Below are positions 36,829-46,134 of a stretch of DNA of 64,000 nucleotides, piece by piece. The notes under the pieces are model-generated. The model was given only the letters and a program-made list of their open reading frames with translations, had not been told where the DNA came from and made no database searches. Position 1 is the first letter of the stretch. Each line of letters begins with the position of its first letter. Where the stretch lies: NCBI GenBank assembly GCA_011390205.1, contig JAABSX010000002.1, forward strand, positions 62,001 to 126,000, given 5' to 3'. A program made the position numbers and the translations under genes. This DNA comes from Microscillaceae bacterium (GTDB taxonomy: Bacteria > Bacteroidota > Bacteroidia > Cytophagales > Microscillaceae).

Positions 36829-37761
36829 ATGCAAACCGAACCAAGAAGAGGAGTGAATCCTGCCGCTTTAATTATCGTAATTTTGCTCATGGCTCTTACG
36901 GCATTAGTTACTTATTACTTCGTCAAAAGTAATGAAACAGCCAAACAAGAAGATATTGTAGCCTCTAAAAATGAGGAAATCAGCAGAATTACCGAAAAAA
37001 TGGAAGCACTCTCAAAAGATTTAGATGCTAAAATCAAGGAGTCTAAAAAATTAGGTGCTGACTACAAGGCATTGCTCGAATACAAAAACAGAATAGAGCA
37101 AGACTTATCTAACTTACAAGGCCAAGCAAGTATGTCGCAAGCACAGGCAAATCAATACCTCACAAAAATTCAGGGCTATGAGCAAGTAATCACTGCCAAA
37201 GACAAAGAGTTAGAAGAACTCAGAGCCCAAAACAAAGCCCTCCAAGAGGAAAGAGACATGCTCAGCTCTACCAAAGACAGCCTAAAAAGCCAAACAGAGA
37301 CCCTCTCAAGTACTGTAGATGAGGTCAAAGAGAATAACCAAAGGCTGAGCAATGTAGCTGCTACACTCAAAGCCGAAAGCATCTCTATACTTGCTTTCAA
37401 TAGCCGTGACAAGGCCGAATCTCGGAATGTGTTCAGAGCAAAAAGAATAGAAAAACTTTCCGTAGATTTTATCATCGCCGAAAACCAAATCGCTGATGCT
37501 GGAAACAAAAACATTTTTTTTAGACTCATAGAGCCCGCAGGCACAGTAGTCTATAGCAGCAGCCAAGGCGGCAAAACAGAAGCGAACGGACAAAGCATCA
37601 CTTACTCCACAAAAAAGCAAGTAACCTACACCAACACCCGACTGCCCGTAAATATTATTTTTGAAAAACAAGATGATTACGAGTTTAACAAAGGGAAATA
37701 CAAAATAGAACTATACGCAGAAGGCAAAATAATAGGCTTTCAATCTTTTGTGGTAGATTAA
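36829..37761 (+). CDS. membrane-anchored coiled-coil protein
   Basis: A 310-residue protein of no family I recognise. A short basic N-terminus leads into one transmembrane helix (about residues 11-31, AALIIVILLMALTALVTYYF). A long coiled coil follows (about 38-185, heptads rich in Glu, Lys, Leu and Gln), then a C-terminal beta-rich domain (about 190-310, FFRLIEPAGTVVYS, YKIELYAEGKIIG). The bulk is expected in the periplasm. The layout suggests a structural or envelope-spanning role. A clear terminator follows. Confidence 0.7.
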   Translation: MQTEPRRGVNPAALIIVILLMALTALVTYYFVKSNETAKQEDIVASKNEEISRITEKMEALSKDLDAKIKESKKLGADYKALLEYKNRIEQDLSNLQGQASMSQAQANQYLTKIQGYEQVITAKDKELEELRAQNKALQEERDMLSSTKDSLKSQTETLSSTVDEVKENNQRLSNVAATLKAESISILAFNSRDKAESRNVFRAKRIEKLSVDFIIAENQIADAGNKNIFFRLIEPAGTVVYSSSQGGKTEANGQSITYSTKKQVTYTNTRLPVNIIFEKQDDYEFNKGKYKIELYAEGKIIGFQSFVVD

Positions 37762-37786
37762 AGCAGTGCCACACAACACTCAAAAG

Positions 37787-37833
37787 ACATCTAAGCCAGC
37801 ATTGCAAGTTAGCTGCTGCTTAGATGTTTTTTG
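37787..37833 (+). terminator. terminator after the coiled-coil gene
   Basis: ACATCTAAGCCAGC (37787-37800) pairs with GCTGCTTAGATGT (37815-37827), with one bulged C, followed by TTTTT. It lies between convergent genes. Confidence 0.85.
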
Positions 37834-37850
37834 GTTTTAAAACAAAAAAA

Positions 37851-38270
37851 TTAATCTAGTCTTAACCAAATTCTTGCCTCTTCAATATCGCCAAAAAAGC
37901 GCTGCAAAATGTTAGGTGTTATCGCAATGCTGTCATCTACGGTAAGCTCAAGACTCAACTGTGTATAAAACGCTGGACTGACAATGAAGGCTATCTGCTG
38001 CACACCTACCCTATCACCCACTGGATACACATTTTCATTTACCCACGCCTGCGTATCTACCCCGATGGTATAATGAGAGTCTGAGGCATCTATGATGATT
38101 TTCTGGGGCTGCACTTCTTCTAAAAAGCCAATGTATCTGAGCAGCACTTTGCGGTACTCTGCTTCTTCCATGTATTCTTCTGTAAACCAGAATGTCTCAA
38201 GCAAAGATAAAGAGGGTGTATAAAATGCTTCTATGTATCTACCTTTGTGTAACAATTTTCTCATAATCAT
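37851..38270 (-). CDS. small protein, possibly STAS/SpoIIAA-like fold
   Basis: A 139-residue soluble protein. Alternating predicted strands and helices with KIIIDASDSHYTIG (about residues 57-70) and IAFIVSPAFYTQLSLE (about 95-110) resemble SpoIIAA/STAS-like proteins common in Bacteroidota. I could not place a phosphorylatable Ser with confidence. The start is the ATG at 38270, or an equally good ATG at 38264. It is divergent from argS. A link to the SpoIIE phosphatase at 7.8 kb is possible but unproven. Confidence 0.55.
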   Translation of the reverse strand: MIMRKLLHKGRYIEAFYTPSLSLLETFWFTEEYMEEAEYRKVLLRYIGFLEEVQPQKIIIDASDSHYTIGVDTQAWVNENVYPVGDRVGVQQIAFIVSPAFYTQLSLELTVDDSIAITPNILQRFFGDIEEARIWLRLD

Positions 38271-38426
38271 TGGGGGGGAGTGAGCAAAAATAATGTGTAG
38301 ATGTTCTTGGATTAGACTCTATAATTTGCCTTCTAACAACTTGAGGATGAACCTTGTTTCTGGTCTTTAAAAATTATTTTGGCTAGATAGCTTCCATATA
38401 ATTCAAAAATATTAAGGCATTTTCTT

Positions 38427-38434
38427 TAATTTTG
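38427..38434 (+). promoter_or_regulatory. -7 box of argS promoter
   Basis: TAATTTTG matches TAnnTTTG exactly, 47 bases before the argS ATG at 38482. The -33 element is not clear. Confidence 0.5.
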
Positions 38435-38481
38435 CACCTCTGAATATAGAAAACACTATTTGTATCCGAAAAAAACATACA

Positions 38482-40392
38482 ATGAACATTGAGCACAGCC
38501 TTAGCCAAGAAATACAACAAGCCTTTCAATCTATTTTTGAAGTAACTATAGAATTGCCTTCTCTCCAAGCGACCAACAAAGAGTTTGAAGGAGATTATAC
38601 TTTGGTGGTTTTTCCCTTTACCAAAACCCTCCGCCAAAAACCCGAAGACATTGCAAGCAAATTGGGAGAATATTTGGCAGAAAATAGCCCACAAATAGCC
38701 AGTTTTAATGTGGTAAAAGGTTTTTTGAATTTAGTGCTCAAAGAAAATACTTGGAAAAAAGCCCTAGAATATATCCAACAACAGCCTTCTTATGGCAATG
38801 CACCCGCCAAAAATCAGAAAGTAATGGTGGAGTTTTCTTCCCCTAATACCAACAAACCCCTGCATTTAGGGCACTTGCGTAATAATTTTTTGGGTGATTC
38901 TATTTCACGCATCTTAGAAGCCAATGGCTATGAAGTCATCAAAGCCAACCTTATCAATGACCGAGGAATCCATATCTGCAAATCTATGGTAGCTTATGAG
39001 CGAGAAGGCAATGGAGAAAGCCCTCAAAGCTCGGGCATCAAAGGGGATCACTTGGTAGGCAAATACTATGTGGAGTTTGACAAAGCACTCCGCCAAGAAA
39101 CCAAGGTATTACACGAAGCCATTTTTCGCTCCGTAGAACAGCCTGATACGCCTTACAAGGTAGCTTTCCCTGAAGCAGCACAGAAAAAAATAGATGCTAT
39201 CTTGGCAAAAATAAAAACTCAAAAAGACAGTAAAAAAATCAGTGAATTAGAGGGGGATTTAAAGCAAATTGTCCAAAACCAAACCTTCTTGATGCGTGAA
39301 GCCAAAGACTTGCTTCAAAAATGGGAAGCAGGCGAAACAGAAACTTATGCCCTCTGGCAAAAAATGAACGGCTGGGTCTATGAAGGATTTGAAGAAACTT
39401 ACCAAAAAATCGGAATTTCTTTTGACAAAGTATATCACGAGTCTGAGACTTACCTGCTAGGCAAAGACATCATCCAAGATGGCTTAGAAAAAGATGTATT
39501 TTATCAAGAAGAAGATGGCTCTGTCTGGATAGATTTGACTGCTAACAAACTAGACAAAAAACTATTGCTCCGCTCAGACGGCACTTCGGTCTATATGACC
39601 CAAGACCTCGGCACGGCAGACCTCAAATATAAAGATTTCCAGATAGATAAATCAGTTTATGTAGTAGGCAATGAGCAAGATTATCATTTTAACGTGCTTT
39701 TTAAAATCTTAGAAAAACTAGACCGCCCTTACTCCAAAGGGCTTTATCACCTTTCTTACGGAATGGTAGATTTGCCTACAGGCAAGATGAAATCACGAGA
39801 GGGCACTGTAGTAGATGCCGATGACCTTGTAAATCAAATGCTTGAGATAGCCAAGCAAAAAACAGACGAACTAGGCAAGGCAGACGATTTTGAGCCAGAA
39901 GCACTCCAAAAATTGTATCATCAGATAGCCATTGGTGCTTTAAAATATTATCTTTTGAAGGTAGATCCACAAAAGCGAATGATGTTCAACCCCGAAGAAT
40001 CCGTAGATTTTGAGGGAGATGCAGGCCCTTTTATTCAGTATAATTTTGCTCGAATCTCTTCTCTTTTACGAAAAGCCGAAAGCTTAGGAATTAAAAAAGA
40101 CGGTTTTGATGGTTACTCAGACTTAAAGCCAAGCGAAATAGCTTTGATACAAATCATCTATAACCTACCCAAAAAAATAGAAGAGGCAGCACAAAATTAT
40201 TCACCTTCTATAGTGGCACAGTATGCCTACGAAGTAGCCAAAACCTACAGTAAATTTTACAATGACTGCCCCGTATTGGTCGCAGAAGGTGAAGCAGCGA
40301 AAAGTTTTAGATTGATGCTTTCTGCACAGACTGCACAGGTTTTAGAAAAAACAATGAATTTATTGGGAATAGAAATGCCTGAGAAGATGTAG
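38482..40392 (+). CDS. argS: arginyl-tRNA synthetase
   Basis: A 636-residue class I aminoacyl-tRNA synthetase that charges tRNA-Arg. It shows the ArgRS N-terminal additional domain (FEGDYTLVVFPF), the HIGH motif as HLGHL (about residue 131) inside FSSPNTNKPLHLGHLRN, YMTQDLGTA, YVVGNEQDYHF, the KMSKS-like MKSREG (about 435), and a C-terminal DALR anticodon-binding domain. It is longer than the usual 550-590 residues because of an insertion of about 60 residues (about 225-290) that is helical and charged, typical of Bacteroidota ArgRS. The start is the ATG at 38482. Confidence 0.97.
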   Translation: MNIEHSLSQEIQQAFQSIFEVTIELPSLQATNKEFEGDYTLVVFPFTKTLRQKPEDIASKLGEYLAENSPQIASFNVVKGFLNLVLKENTWKKALEYIQQQPSYGNAPAKNQKVMVEFSSPNTNKPLHLGHLRNNFLGDSISRILEANGYEVIKANLINDRGIHICKSMVAYEREGNGESPQSSGIKGDHLVGKYYVEFDKALRQETKVLHEAIFRSVEQPDTPYKVAFPEAAQKKIDAILAKIKTQKDSKKISELEGDLKQIVQNQTFLMREAKDLLQKWEAGETETYALWQKMNGWVYEGFEETYQKIGISFDKVYHESETYLLGKDIIQDGLEKDVFYQEEDGSVWIDLTANKLDKKLLLRSDGTSVYMTQDLGTADLKYKDFQIDKSVYVVGNEQDYHFNVLFKILEKLDRPYSKGLYHLSYGMVDLPTGKMKSREGTVVDADDLVNQMLEIAKQKTDELGKADDFEPEALQKLYHQIAIGALKYYLLKVDPQKRMMFNPEESVDFEGDAGPFIQYNFARISSLLRKAESLGIKKDGFDGYSDLKPSEIALIQIIYNLPKKIEEAAQNYSPSIVAQYAYEVAKTYSKFYNDCPVLVAEGEAAKSFRLMLSAQTAQVLEKTMNLLGIEMPEKM

Positions 40393-40429
40393 TTCTTTGA
40401 ATTGAAAATGGAGAACTTATTCAATGGAA

Positions 40430-40472
40430 AATTGAGAATGGAAAATGGAAAATTAATCTTCCATTCTCAATT
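40430..40472. repeat. inverted repeat bordering the four-helix-bundle gene
   Basis: AATTGAGAATGGAA (40430-40443) is the exact reverse complement of TTCCATTCTCAATT (40459-40472). The second arm contains the frame's TGA stop and is part of a 16-base direct repeat found again at 40835-40850. Confidence 0.85.
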
Positions 40473-40816
40473 ATTTTTACTGGTCTTTACGATACTTACC
40501 AATATTTTGATTAACTCAGAACTGTCATTATGGATAGATTGAAAACTATCTTCTGAGATATAGTCGCTATCTTTTAATAACATCAACCAATATTCTGTTT
40601 CATTTGCTTCCTTCAAAGCAATACTCATTTTATGTATAAATCTGCTTTTGATTGGGCATTTTCTGATTCCTTTATCAATGCTCCTATAGCCGTTCCACTT
40701 CGTAAAACTTGCTTTGACAATACATATTCCTTTTGTTCATTTACCAAATGCTTATACAACTTGATAATCCTCAAAGCAAAGGCATAGGACTTTCTATGTA
40801 TTACATTGTCTTTCAT
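40467..40816 (-). pseudogene. four-helix-bundle (S23/TIGR02436-like) protein, frameshifted
   Basis: Two overlapping minus-strand frames together make one typical protein of this family. The first (40816 to 40625) starts MKDNVIHRKSYAFALRIIKL and ends after SKADLYIK. The second (40628 to 40467) continues MSIALKEANETEYWLMLLKD, the conserved core of the second half. Removing one base near 40634 would join them as SKADFIHKMSIAL, giving about 115 residues, the usual length. The family was first seen in 23S rRNA intervening sequences, and relatives are the Avd proteins of retroelements. The function outside those contexts is unknown. The frame break could be real or a sequencing error. It is flanked by direct and inverted repeats. 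Confidence 0.85.
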
Positions 40817-40850
40817 AATTTTCCATTTTCACCTTTCCATTCTCAATTAT
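40817..40850. repeat. right flanking repeat of the four-helix-bundle unit
   Basis: TTCCATTCTCAATTAT at 40835-40850 repeats 40459-40474 exactly. AATTTTCCATTTTC at 40817-40830 is the exact reverse complement of 40441-40454. The gene is thus enclosed by both direct and inverted copies. Confidence 0.85.
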
Positions 40851-40851
40851 A

Positions 40852-41529
40852 TTAGCCTTCTTCTTTGACCCCAAAAGCCAAATCACCAGCATCTCCTAAC
40901 CCTGGTACGATGTATGATTTTTGGTTAAGCTCCTCATCAATGGCAGCAGTCCAAATATGAGCTTCAGGGAGTCTTTTTTGCAAGTAATTCACACCTTGTC
41001 TGCTGGCAATGATAGAAACCAAATGCACAGACTTTGGCTTGCCATGAAATAGCAAAGAATCATATACCGAAACCACTGACTTGCCCGTGGCAAGCATTGG
41101 GTCTATCATAATAAGTACCTTGCCGGTCAAGTCAGGCGTAGCCGTATAGCCTTGCACTATATCAAAAGAATTATCAGACTCTAATGGGCTTCGGTAAGCA
41201 CCCACAAAAGCACTCTCTGCCTTGTCAAAAACATTCAAAAAGCCCTGATACATCGGCAATCCAGCCCTCAAAATAACCGCTAAAACCAGTGCATCAGCCA
41301 CAAATGATGTAGAGGCTTCACCCAGAGGAGTCTTGACCAAAGCAGATTGATAATTCAAGGTCTTAGAAAGCTCATAAGCCAATAACTCACCTATTCGTTC
41401 TAAATTTTTGCGAAAACGGAGGCTATCTTTTTGAATACCGACATCACGCAAATCTGCAATGTAATGATTGGCCACCGAAGGGCTGCTGCTAAGTTCAAAC
41501 AGTTGAGGGGTTTGTGAAGAATTGGGCAT
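40852..41529 (-). CDS. upp: uracil phosphoribosyltransferase
   Basis: A 225-residue pyrimidine salvage enzyme making UMP from uracil and PRPP. It has the PRPP-binding DPMLATGKS (about residues 142-150; most relatives have GGS), VILRAGLPM (about 85-93) and the uracil-binding YIVPGLGDAGD near the C-terminus (about 205-215). The start is the ATG at 41529. The stop lies two bases from the right-hand repeat of the four-helix-bundle unit. Confidence 0.95.
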   Translation of the reverse strand: MPNSSQTPQLFELSSSPSVANHYIADLRDVGIQKDSLRFRKNLERIGELLAYELSKTLNYQSALVKTPLGEASTSFVADALVLAVILRAGLPMYQGFLNVFDKAESAFVGAYRSPLESDNSFDIVQGYTATPDLTGKVLIMIDPMLATGKSVVSVYDSLLFHGKPKSVHLVSIIASRQGVNYLQKRLPEAHIWTAAIDEELNQKSYIVPGLGDAGDLAFGVKEEG

Positions 41530-41689
41530 AAGAGATATTGATTAAGTTCTTAAATTTAAACCTTAAAAATACAAACTTCAAGTCTAAGACCTAGATTTCT
41601 CGATTTTTTCTTACTTTTCTTTGAAATAAGAATTTTATTCGTCAAATTACGGGTAGATTACTTTACAATAAGCCTAAATTAAAAAGATT

Positions 41690-42910
41690 ATGAGCAATCT
41701 ATCAAACGCTCAAGTAAGCATAGATGAACGTATTGCTATCCTAAAAAAAGTAAGCATCTTTGAGCAGACAGACTCTGAAATACTTATAGAAATAGCAGAG
41801 GCAATGAAAGAACGTACTGTAAAACCTGAGCAAACTATCTTCAAAAAAGGAGAGGTCGGCAAAGACATGTACGTAATCATAGAAGGTGCAGTAAGGGTGC
41901 ATGACGGTAGCTATGTCTTCGCGGTACTCAGGCAAGGGCAGGTCTTTGGAGAGTACTCTCTCATAGAGTCTGATGCCAAGTCAAGGTCTGCATCGGTTTC
42001 TGCCATCGTCAAGACACATTTGCTAGAGCTCAGCCAAGATGCATTCTATGAACTCATGACAAGCCGTATAGAGATTGTAAAGGGTATTTTGAATGTGCTC
42101 ATCAAACGCTCCCGAAGACAAAACTACTATGAGGAGAAAATGAATGAGCAAAGCCGAGAGCTAGAAAAACAACGAGACCTCATCACCAAAGAAAAAGAAA
42201 CCTCTGAAAAACTGCTACTCAATATCCTTCCAGCAGAAGTAGCAGATGAGCTCAAAGCAAAAGGGCGTGCCGAAGTAAGACAATACGAAATGGTTTCTGT
42301 ACTTTTTGCAGACATCAAAGGCTTCACAGAATCCTCTCAGGTCATGTCACCTGCCGAAGTGGTCAAAGCACTTGAGTTTTATTTTACTTCCTTTGACGAA
42401 GTCATTCAGAAATATGGAGTAGAAAAAATCAAAACCATCGGAGATGCCTATATGTGTGCCGCAGGCATCCCTGCAGCTACTAAAACCAATGCCATAGACC
42501 TTACCTTGGCTGCCTTTGAGATGCAACACGTCATGAAAGAATTTAAAAAAGAAGCCTACGCACACAAAAACTTACCCAACTGGGAGCTGAGAATAGGCAT
42601 TAATACAGGGCCTATCATAGCAGGAGTCATAGGGCAGACTAAATTTGTGTATGACATCTGGGGGGATGCCGTAAACACAGCCTCCCGAATGGAAACCTCA
42701 GGCGTAGTCAATGAAATCAATGTCTCTAGAGATACACAAACATATATCAAGGATTTTTTCGTCTGTGAATCAAGGGGGAAAATCAATGCCAAAGGGAAAG
42801 GTGAAGTTGAAATGTTTTTTGTGAAAGGTATCCACCCCGAACTTTCTGAAGGCGGACAAGGGCTAAGCCCTAACAATGCTTTTAACGAAAAATTAAGGCA
42901 ATTAGAATAA
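41690..42910 (+). CDS. class III adenylate cyclase with N-terminal cyclic-nucleotide-binding domain
   Basis: A 406-residue soluble protein in three parts. An N-terminal CRP-type cNMP-binding domain (about 10-135) has the phosphate cassette FGEYSL with Glu88 and Arg99. A helix resembling a cyclase-transducing element (about 145-190, ending LLLNILPAEVADEL) follows. The cyclase domain (about 195-385) has both metal Asp residues (D208 in FADIKGFT, D252 in GDAY), base-selecting Lys248 and Asp322 (adenine type), and Asn329 and Arg333. So it should make cAMP and could sense cAMP through its own regulatory domain. The next gene also has cNMP-like domains. The start is the ATG at 41690. Confidence 0.93.
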   Translation: MSNLSNAQVSIDERIAILKKVSIFEQTDSEILIEIAEAMKERTVKPEQTIFKKGEVGKDMYVIIEGAVRVHDGSYVFAVLRQGQVFGEYSLIESDAKSRSASVSAIVKTHLLELSQDAFYELMTSRIEIVKGILNVLIKRSRRQNYYEEKMNEQSRELEKQRDLITKEKETSEKLLLNILPAEVADELKAKGRAEVRQYEMVSVLFADIKGFTESSQVMSPAEVVKALEFYFTSFDEVIQKYGVEKIKTIGDAYMCAAGIPAATKTNAIDLTLAAFEMQHVMKEFKKEAYAHKNLPNWELRIGINTGPIIAGVIGQTKFVYDIWGDAVNTASRMETSGVVNEINVSRDTQTYIKDFFVCESRGKINAKGKGEVEMFFVKGIHPELSEGGQGLSPNNAFNEKLRQLE

Positions 42911-43093
42911 AAAACTTTCTGAAACAAGAATTTACATGAAAATATGACAAAATCTTCCTGTATTTTTAACATATAAATATTTTGGCATAGTTTTCACCTA
43001 TTTTTAGAAATAAATTCTGAAACACAAAACCATAACATCATACTATCTTTTAAATTCTAAATACATCTTCAATAACAAATTGCACAAATAACT

Positions 43094-45298
43094 GTGGTAC
43101 AAAGTAAGATTGATATTATAAAAGTAAGCAGCGGCATTTTTTGGGTGAATATACACCCCTTAAACTTACGTATATTATGTGGATGCCCAGCAGATACCGT
43201 AAAACATCTCAAAAAAAGAGGTCTGATAGATTTGGTGCAGCAAAATGGCATTTCATTTGAAACAGGCCCCAATGCTATCTTACTTGCCGACATTGCCCTC
43301 CAAAATGGCTCACTCTCCAACCTTGCAGAGTTCCCGCTCTTACAGATGCTCTACTCACAAGGAATGCTCATCCCGAATCACCCTAACAACAATGGGCAAA
43401 AACCACTGCTCATCGGAAAAGAATCCCAGATTAAAGCACAAATGGATTACTTCTACAGAGGTAATTACGGACTCACCAGTAAAGAAGAAATCATGGAGGC
43501 AGGAGCAAGTGAAGCCCTAGCAGATGAAATCATGCACGTAAAACTTAAATTTGCCTTTGGAAAGCTGAAGCCCTCTCACGAACTGGTGGACCAACTCATC
43601 ATTGCTGACGAACCCATAGAAATCGAAAACGGGGCTGTCATTCGCCGAAAAGATATAAACATCTTTGAGATTAGTTACGAGGGAGAATCCGTAACCATAG
43701 ACCTCAACCTTAAACCAAAAGAACTGTATGAGCCACCTTATTACTTAGGGTATCATAAACTCAATAGAGAATATTTCTCCATCGTGCACACTGGAGAGGG
43801 AGACGCTTGGGACGTAAACAGACCCTGTATGTCGAGCCTCATCACTTTTCAGGGAAAAATATACCTTATAGATGCAGGCCCAGATTTACTCACTAGTCTT
43901 AATGCCATGGGCGTAAGTATCAATGAAGTAGCAGGCATTTTTAATACACACGCCCATGATGACCACTTTGCAGGTTTGATTGCTTTTGTACGCTCAGACC
44001 ACCGCATCAAGTATTTTGCAAGCGCTGTGGTGAGGGCATCTGTATCCAAAAAACTCTGTGCCTTGATGGGGCTGGGAGAAGAAAATTTTGAAAGGTTTTT
44101 TGAAGTACAAGACCTCAAACTAGACCACTGGAATAACATAAATGGGTTAGAAGTGAAGCCTCTTATCTCACCTCACCCCGTAGAAACCAATATATTTTAC
44201 TTCCGAACTTTTTGGGGAAACAGATACATCAGCTACGGACACCTTGCAGATATATCTTCTTTTAGAGTGTTAGAGCAGAATATTTTTAAAAATACAGATA
44301 CAGAAAAATATGACCACCTCTTACAAAAAGTAAAAAATGACTATCTTCTTCCTGCTGACCTCAAAAAAATAGACATAGGCGGAGGTCTCATCCATGGAGA
44401 TGCCAAAGATTTTGAACAAGATGAGTCTAGTAAAATCCTCTTAGCACATATCTCCAGAACACTCACAGATGGTGAAAGGCAAATTGGCTCATTCGCCCCT
44501 TTCGGAAGCACCGACTCACTCGCCGAAACTCACCACGACTTCCTCAGAGCATCTGCCTACGAATACCTCAAATTCTATTTCCCAAATGTGCCTGAGTATG
44601 AAATTCACTCCCTCCTCAACTGCCCCAAAGTTTCTATGACCGCAGGCGAAACCTTGTTTAGGAAAGATACCAAATACCAGCATGTCTATCTTATTTTGAC
44701 TGGCTCTGTTGAGTTGGTTTATCCTGAAACAGGCATAGAGAATAACCTCTCAGCAGGATCATTGGTGGGTTATTTTATAGATGATCATGACCTCATCGCC
44801 AAAGCTACCTGCCAAGCTACTACTTACATTACTGCACTGAAGATTCCTATGATGATGTATCTCAACTTTGTCAAAAGACACCATCTCGTAGAAGATTTTA
44901 ATAAACTAGAGCACATCGTATCTGTGCTCAGTACTACTTGGATATTTTCTGAAAATATCTCTTTGCCCATTTATATCAAGCTAGCACAGCTCACTAACAA
45001 GCAAAGCTACAGCAAAGGTGAGAGCCTTTGTATATCCAAAGGGATGGGTTTTAACTTGATTTTCTCTGGCAAAGCCGCCCTGCTCGCAAGCGATGGGGCA
45101 GTCATAGAAAATCTAAAAAGAGGAGACTTCTTCGGAGCTGAAAATATACTCCCCTCTAAAAATGAACACAACTTTGAGGTGTTCTTCTTAGAAGATACTG
45201 AGATTTATAACATCCCCATGGAAGTAGTCATGAATATCCCTATCGTGTACTGGAAAATCAGGCACACTGCCGAGCAAAGAAGTAGTAGGTTAGACTAG
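43094..45298 (+). CDS. metallo-beta-lactamase fold protein with two cyclic-nucleotide-binding-like domains
   Basis: A 734-residue soluble protein. The N-terminal region (about 1-240) opens with GIFWVNIHP and ILCGCPADTVKHL. A metallo-beta-lactamase core follows (about 250-440) with NTHAHDDHFAG (HxHxDH metal ligands), SPHP and GHLADI. Two CRP-like beta-roll domains come after (about 510-605 and 635-725). Their phosphate cassettes are degenerate (GSLVGYF and GDFFGAE without the Arg), so cNMP binding is uncertain. The only upstream start in frame that keeps the conserved N-terminus is a GTG at 43094, with a TAA 21 bases before it. It lies 183 bases after the adenylate cyclase and may be its effector (inference). 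Confidence 0.85.
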   Translation: MVQSKIDIIKVSSGIFWVNIHPLNLRILCGCPADTVKHLKKRGLIDLVQQNGISFETGPNAILLADIALQNGSLSNLAEFPLLQMLYSQGMLIPNHPNNNGQKPLLIGKESQIKAQMDYFYRGNYGLTSKEEIMEAGASEALADEIMHVKLKFAFGKLKPSHELVDQLIIADEPIEIENGAVIRRKDINIFEISYEGESVTIDLNLKPKELYEPPYYLGYHKLNREYFSIVHTGEGDAWDVNRPCMSSLITFQGKIYLIDAGPDLLTSLNAMGVSINEVAGIFNTHAHDDHFAGLIAFVRSDHRIKYFASAVVRASVSKKLCALMGLGEENFERFFEVQDLKLDHWNNINGLEVKPLISPHPVETNIFYFRTFWGNRYISYGHLADISSFRVLEQNIFKNTDTEKYDHLLQKVKNDYLLPADLKKIDIGGGLIHGDAKDFEQDESSKILLAHISRTLTDGERQIGSFAPFGSTDSLAETHHDFLRASAYEYLKFYFPNVPEYEIHSLLNCPKVSMTAGETLFRKDTKYQHVYLILTGSVELVYPETGIENNLSAGSLVGYFIDDHDLIAKATCQATTYITALKIPMMMYLNFVKRHHLVEDFNKLEHIVSVLSTTWIFSENISLPIYIKLAQLTNKQSYSKGESLCISKGMGFNLIFSGKAALLASDGAVIENLKRGDFFGAENILPSKNEHNFEVFFLEDTEIYNIPMEVVMNIPIVYWKIRHTAEQRSSRLD

Positions 45299-45421
45299 AT
45301 AACTGGCTGGTTTGCAGAATAAAAGCAGATATATCTATTCATAACTTGGAAATTTGTCTATGAGATTGGCTAAACCACTATCAGCCCATAGATAAATATA
45401 GACCTTAAACTTGCTCCCAAA

Positions 45422-46030
45422 ATGAAGACCTACTTTGCAGATATTATCCCTAAAATACAGCGATATAGCCAAAAATTAGACAATCTCACTTTACTCACCG
45501 ACCAACATTGGGTATTGATAGATGAGCTAGAGCAAGTAAGAACCATTTATATTTTTAGACCTTCAGGTGATTTATTGGTCTCTAAAAATGGAGCAGTAGA
45601 AAAAGCCAAATGGGAATATCTCGGCAATAAATCCTTATTGATAGATACCCAAGATGGATGCTTTCTCTTCAAACATAGCTTCTTTGACTCTAATATCATT
45701 GCATTAAAGATAGACAGCAAAGACGAATATGCACTCTTTGTGAATGAAAACCGATACAATGGGGAAATCAACTCTTTTGATAAACTCATTGATTTTTTGC
45801 AACAACAATACCTCTACTCCCCACAACAAAAGCAAATAGAAAACACCATGGGGGTAAAGATTGGAAGAGAAGATGATGCGATAGTAAAGGTTGTAGATTC
45901 TTACGCTGTGGAAAGAGAGAGAATAGAAGCTGAGTTTGAATCGGGAAAAAAAATCAATGAAATAGTTCTTTGGCTTGTAGCTATTCCGATAATTATAATG
46001 GCTATTTTATGGCTGATACTTGGCACATAA
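45422..46030 (+). CDS. uncharacterised protein with C-terminal membrane anchor
   Basis: A 202-residue protein with a mixed alpha/beta N-terminal part: IYIFRPSGDLLVSKNG and KWEYLGNKSLLIDTQDG suggest a small beta-sheet domain. It has one C-terminal transmembrane helix (about residues 178-200, IVLWLVAIPIIIMAILWLIL), so it is tail-anchored with the bulk in the cytoplasm. I do not recognise the family. It starts 123 bases after the MBL/cNMP gene on the same strand. Confidence 0.65.
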   Translation: MKTYFADIIPKIQRYSQKLDNLTLLTDQHWVLIDELEQVRTIYIFRPSGDLLVSKNGAVEKAKWEYLGNKSLLIDTQDGCFLFKHSFFDSNIIALKIDSKDEYALFVNENRYNGEINSFDKLIDFLQQQYLYSPQQKQIENTMGVKIGREDDAIVKVVDSYAVERERIEAEFESGKKINEIVLWLVAIPIIIMAILWLILGT

Positions 46031-46134
46031 AAAACCCTCCCTGTTCTTCAAAATTCACCTTTTATTGTTTAGATTTGAGTACTATTGACCCAATGCCTTT
46101 CACCCAAAGGGCTAACTAAAAGATACTCAACAAT

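Noticed and set aside
40467-40816. Diversity-generating retroelement accessory gene (avd)
   Set aside because: The protein family is related, but there is no reverse transcriptase, template repeat or variable repeat nearby.
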